DNA from: Rhizobiaceae bacterium UBA1291
GTDB lineage: Bacteria; Pseudomonadota; Alphaproteobacteria; Rhizobiales; Rhizobiaceae
Assembly: GCA_002307905.1 (NCBI GenBank)
Contig: DBUL01000007.1
Span: 1,825-20,887, forward strand
Reading direction: 5' to 3'
DNA length: 19,063 nucleotides
Shown here: piece by piece, positions 17,117 through 19,063 of the stretch
How positions within the stretch are numbered: the stretch's first letter is position 1
Layout of the letters: each line of letters starts with the position of its first letter
The notes under the pieces: generated by a model
What the model saw: only the letters and a program-made list of their open reading frames with translations
Database searches by the model: none
Told to the model about the DNA's origin: nothing
Program-made: the position numbers and the translations under genes

Positions 17117-17737
17117 TCAAGGATACATCCGCACCTTGTGCCACGGCGCATCCGGCGTCTCGCGGCGGAATTCGATGCGGTCGTGCAGGCGGAACTTGCG
17201 GTCGTGCCAGAACTCGATCGACGTGGGCTTGATGCGGAAGCCGGACCAATAGGACGGGCGGGGAACATTGCCCAATGCGTAGCGGGCGGCGTATTCGGCA
17301 ACGGATTTTTCCAGTGCGAAGCGGCCCTCGAGCGGACGCGATTGCTTCGAAGCCCATGCACCAATGCGGCTGCCGAGCGGGCGGGACTGATAATAGGCGT
17401 CTGCCTCCTCGTCCGAAACGACCTCGACCTCGCCGCGCAGACGCACCTGCCGTCGCAGCGATTTCCAATGAAAGCACATGGCCGCCTTTTTCTGGCCGAG
17501 AATTTCCTGTCCCTTCTGGCTCTCGAAATTCGTGTAGAACACAAATCCCCGGGAATCGAATTCCTTCAGCAAGACCATGCGCACGTTGGGCAGACCGTTC
17601 TCATCAACGGTAGCAACCGCAACTGCATTGGGATCGTTGATCTCCGAGCCCTCGGCGTCCTTCAACCATGCGCCGAACAGCGCGAAAGGTTCGTTTTCCT
17701 CAGTGAAGTCACCGCTTGTTAACCCAGTCTCTGACAT
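17117..17737 (-). CDS. pdxH: Pyridoxamine 5'-phosphate oxidase
   Basis: PdxH oxidises pyridoxine or pyridoxamine phosphate to pyridoxal phosphate using FMN and O2. The 206-residue protein has the FMN-binding segments [11 protein letters not shown] (50-60), [12 protein letters not shown] (65-76) and [15 protein letters not shown], then [19 protein letters not shown], and the C-terminal [24 protein letters not shown] and RMYP end, complete against the family. The ATG at 17737 gives the normal alphaproteobacterial length; a GGGAG lies about 13 bases upstream. It is divergent from the small lipoprotein gene, the starts about 110 bases apart, so the two probably have facing-away promoters in this short region. 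Confidence 0.97.
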   Translation of the reverse strand: MSETGLTSGDFTEENEPFALFGAWLKDAEGSEINDPNAVAVATVDENGLPNVRMVLLKEFDSRGFVFYTNFESQKGQEILGQKKAAMCFHWKSLRRQVRLRGEVEVVSDEEADAYYQSRPLGSRIGAWASKQSRPLEGRFALEKSVAEYAARYALGNVPRPSYWSGFRIKPTSIEFWHDRKFRLHDRIEFRRETPDAPWHKVRMYP

Positions 17738-17847
17738 ATTGGCTCAAATGCTCCCGAACTCTTCAATATTGCCCAAGGTCTGGACATTGGACAGGACGCC
17801 CATTGAGAGACATAGCAAAGTCGAACGAGCGCAAAAAGGGCGAGCCG

Positions 17848-18252
17848 TTGGGTAAGAGCAGATTACTCATCGTTCTCGCCGCGACACTGCCGATCAGCGG
17901 TTGCTTCGGTGGCGGCATGGACCTGTTCGGCTCCGACGTCGATCGATCGATTTCCACCCATACCGTCTCGACAAGAAAATCCGATGAGGGCCGTTCCGAC
18001 GAACTGACGGTACAAAACGCCGTCTCTTCCGCCGATCTTTCGCGTGCCGGCAACCCTTTGCCCTGGGCCAATGCAGCGACCGGCAGCGCCGGCGTGGTGA
18101 CCACGATCCAGGAGCAGAAGGCCAATGGCGTCGTGTGCCGCGACTTCTCCACGACTCGCCATTCCTACGAGGGCATCGCCTCTTTCTCCGGCAAGACCTG
18201 CACCACAGGCTCCGGTCAATGGCAGTTGATGAGCTTCGACCGGCGGCCCTGA
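17848..18252 (+). CDS. RT0821/Lpp0805-like surface lipoprotein
   Basis: This 134-residue protein starts with a basic residue pair and hydrophobic stretch ending in the lipobox ISGC (cysteine at residue 19), so it is probably an outer-membrane or periplasmic lipoprotein. The mature part contains NAVSSADLSRAGNPLPWANAATGSAGV and CRDFSTTRHSYEGIASFSGKTC, which I recognise from the RT0821/Lpp0805 family; function unknown. The start is a TTG at 17848 with GGGCGAG upstream, because there is no in-frame ATG close to the signal sequence. A frame from an ATG at 17716 would add 44 residues antisense to the pdxH start and is unlikely. Confidence 0.8.
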   Translation: MGKSRLLIVLAATLPISGCFGGGMDLFGSDVDRSISTHTVSTRKSDEGRSDELTVQNAVSSADLSRAGNPLPWANAATGSAGVVTTIQEQKANGVVCRDFSTTRHSYEGIASFSGKTCTTGSGQWQLMSFDRRP

Positions 18253-18399
18253 GCCTGGCTGCGGACGGACACGCGGACTTGGCAAAAGGCAAGAGTGCTG
18301 CGACCGCGTAACCACTGATTAGCTTCTTGCTGCAATAATCATCCGCATTGTGGACCGGTACGCCAGGAGCATGGCAGGCCGGTAGTTGTTTCATGCCGG

Positions 18400-18423
18400 C
18401 GCGTCCGCACGAGCGGAGACGCG
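18400..18423. other. Hairpin before the J-domain gene
   Basis: CGCG-TCCGC pairs with GCGGA-(GA)-CGCG around ACGA, nine pairs with a two-base bulge, 27 bases before the J-domain start. No T-run follows. It may be the 3' structure of the lipoprotein transcript or part of the J-domain gene leader. Confidence 0.35.
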
Positions 18424-18449
18424 TCGACCTTTGTCAATTGGTGACCCAG

Positions 18450-19063
18450 ATGCGCGATCTCTATTCAGTGCTCGGCGTTAAGCGCAATGCGGGAGCTGAG
18501 GAAATCAAGGCGGCTTGGCGGACGAAGGCGAAGAGCGTTCACCCCGACCAGAACCGCGACGACCCCGAGGCCAATCAGCGCTTCACCGAAGTCGGCCGCG
18601 CCTACGAGGTGTTGAAGGATCCGGCCAAGCGCAGCCGCTACGACCTGCAACGCAACAAGGTCGAGGCGCTCGAGCGCGAGCAGACGATCATGCAGCAGCG
18701 CCAGTCTGCCCGCGAGGCGGCCGAGAAGGCCAAGATCGCCAAGGCGAATGCCGAGCGGATTCTCGCCGAACTCGCCCAGGCAGAAGCCGAGAAGGCCAAG
18801 GCCGACAAGCAGGCTCAGGCCGCCCAAGCCGCACAGGCCAAGTCGGAAAAGCCTCAACCTGACGCGACGCCGTCGCCAGCTCCGGCTCAAGGTCAGGCCC
18901 AGGCTCAAGCTCAAGCTCAAGCTCAAGAGCAGCCCCAGAGCAAACCCAATGGCCCCGGAGAAAGTCCCGAAGATCTGGTCTCACGCATCTTCGGCAATAC
19001 ACCCGAAGCAGCCGCCGCGGCAGAGACCCTGAGGCGCGAAGTGGAGGCCGATGCCGAACGAGC
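18450..19063 (+). CDS. J-domain (DnaJ-like) protein, 5' part, cut by window edge
   Basis: J-domain proteins stimulate the ATPase of DnaK. The visible 204 codons begin MRDLYSVLGVKRNAGAEEIK and carry a full J domain (about 1-66) with the catalytic HPD at 31-33 and the end YEVLKDPAKRSRYD. A charged, Ala/Glu/Lys-rich probable coiled coil follows (about 70-135), then a low-complexity linker of Pro and Ala-Gln repeats (about 136-166), then SPEDLVSRIFGNTPEAA. There is no Gly/Phe region directly after the J domain. In relatives I recall, a DnaJ C-terminal substrate-binding domain follows, which would lie beyond the right edge. The ATG at 18450 matches the family start, with GGTGA upstream as a weak ribosome site. 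Confidence 0.9.
   Translation, partial: MRDLYSVLGVKRNAGAEEIKAAWRTKAKSVHPDQNRDDPEANQRFTEVGRAYEVLKDPAKRSRYDLQRNKVEALEREQTIMQQRQSAREAAEKAKIAKANAERILAELAQAEAEKAKADKQAQAAQAAQAKSEKPQPDATPSPAPAQGQAQAQAQAQAQEQPQSKPNGPGESPEDLVSRIFGNTPEAAAAAETLRREVEADAER

Overview
The window reads as a chromosomal core segment of an alphaproteobacterium of the order Hyphomicrobiales, most likely Rhizobiaceae (Rhizobium/Agrobacterium/Ensifer-like). The basis is high GC, alphaproteobacterial protein signatures and the gene set: a ctaC-ctaD-ctaB-small TM protein-ctaG-ctaE cluster beside DUF983, SURF1, ispH and thrB, with ialB-like, tldD, pdxH and J-domain genes on the other side. The genus cannot be fixed from sequence reading alone. 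No tRNA, rRNA, CRISPR array, phage or intact insertion sequence was seen.

Left part (1-9320), all genes on the minus strand. In transcription order: ctaC, ctaD, ctaB, a 45-residue membrane protein, ctaG and ctaE form the aa3-type cytochrome c oxidase operon (structural subunits I-III, haem O synthase, CuB chaperone). A clear intrinsic terminator follows ctaE. Next come DUF983 and SURF1 (overlapping, probably oxidase biogenesis), a DUF1304 membrane protein closely coupled to ispH (last step of the MEP isoprenoid pathway), a decayed hicBA toxin-antitoxin locus, and the start of thrB, which runs off the left edge. The hicB frame is broken by an apparent one-base deletion. hicA survives only as its C-terminal end, abutting a double-hairpin palindromic element next to the ispH stop.

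Centre (9321-12313). The divergent region between ctaC and an IalB-family secreted protein gene holds a perfect FNR/FixK-type box (TTGAT-N4-ATCAA) just downstream of a possible ctaC -10 element, plus several hairpins. tldD and a GNAT acetyltransferase follow on the plus strand.

Right part (12314-19063). A minus-strand D-alanyl-D-alanine carboxypeptidase with a C-terminal SPOR domain is followed by soxR, divergent from an MFS transporter. Between them lies a perfect SoxR-type operator inside a 19-bp-spaced promoter, so the pair looks like a self-contained redox-sensing efflux unit. A polysaccharide deacetylase (plus), pdxH (minus), a small RT0821/Lpp0805-like lipoprotein (plus) and the beginning of a J-domain protein (plus, cut by the right edge) complete the window.

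No wholly new multi-gene system is evident. The points most worth checking are the hicBA decay next to the palindromic element, the FNR/FixK box at ctaC, the SoxR-MFS promoter, the hairpin between ctaD and ctaB, and the unexplained DUF1304-ispH coupling.
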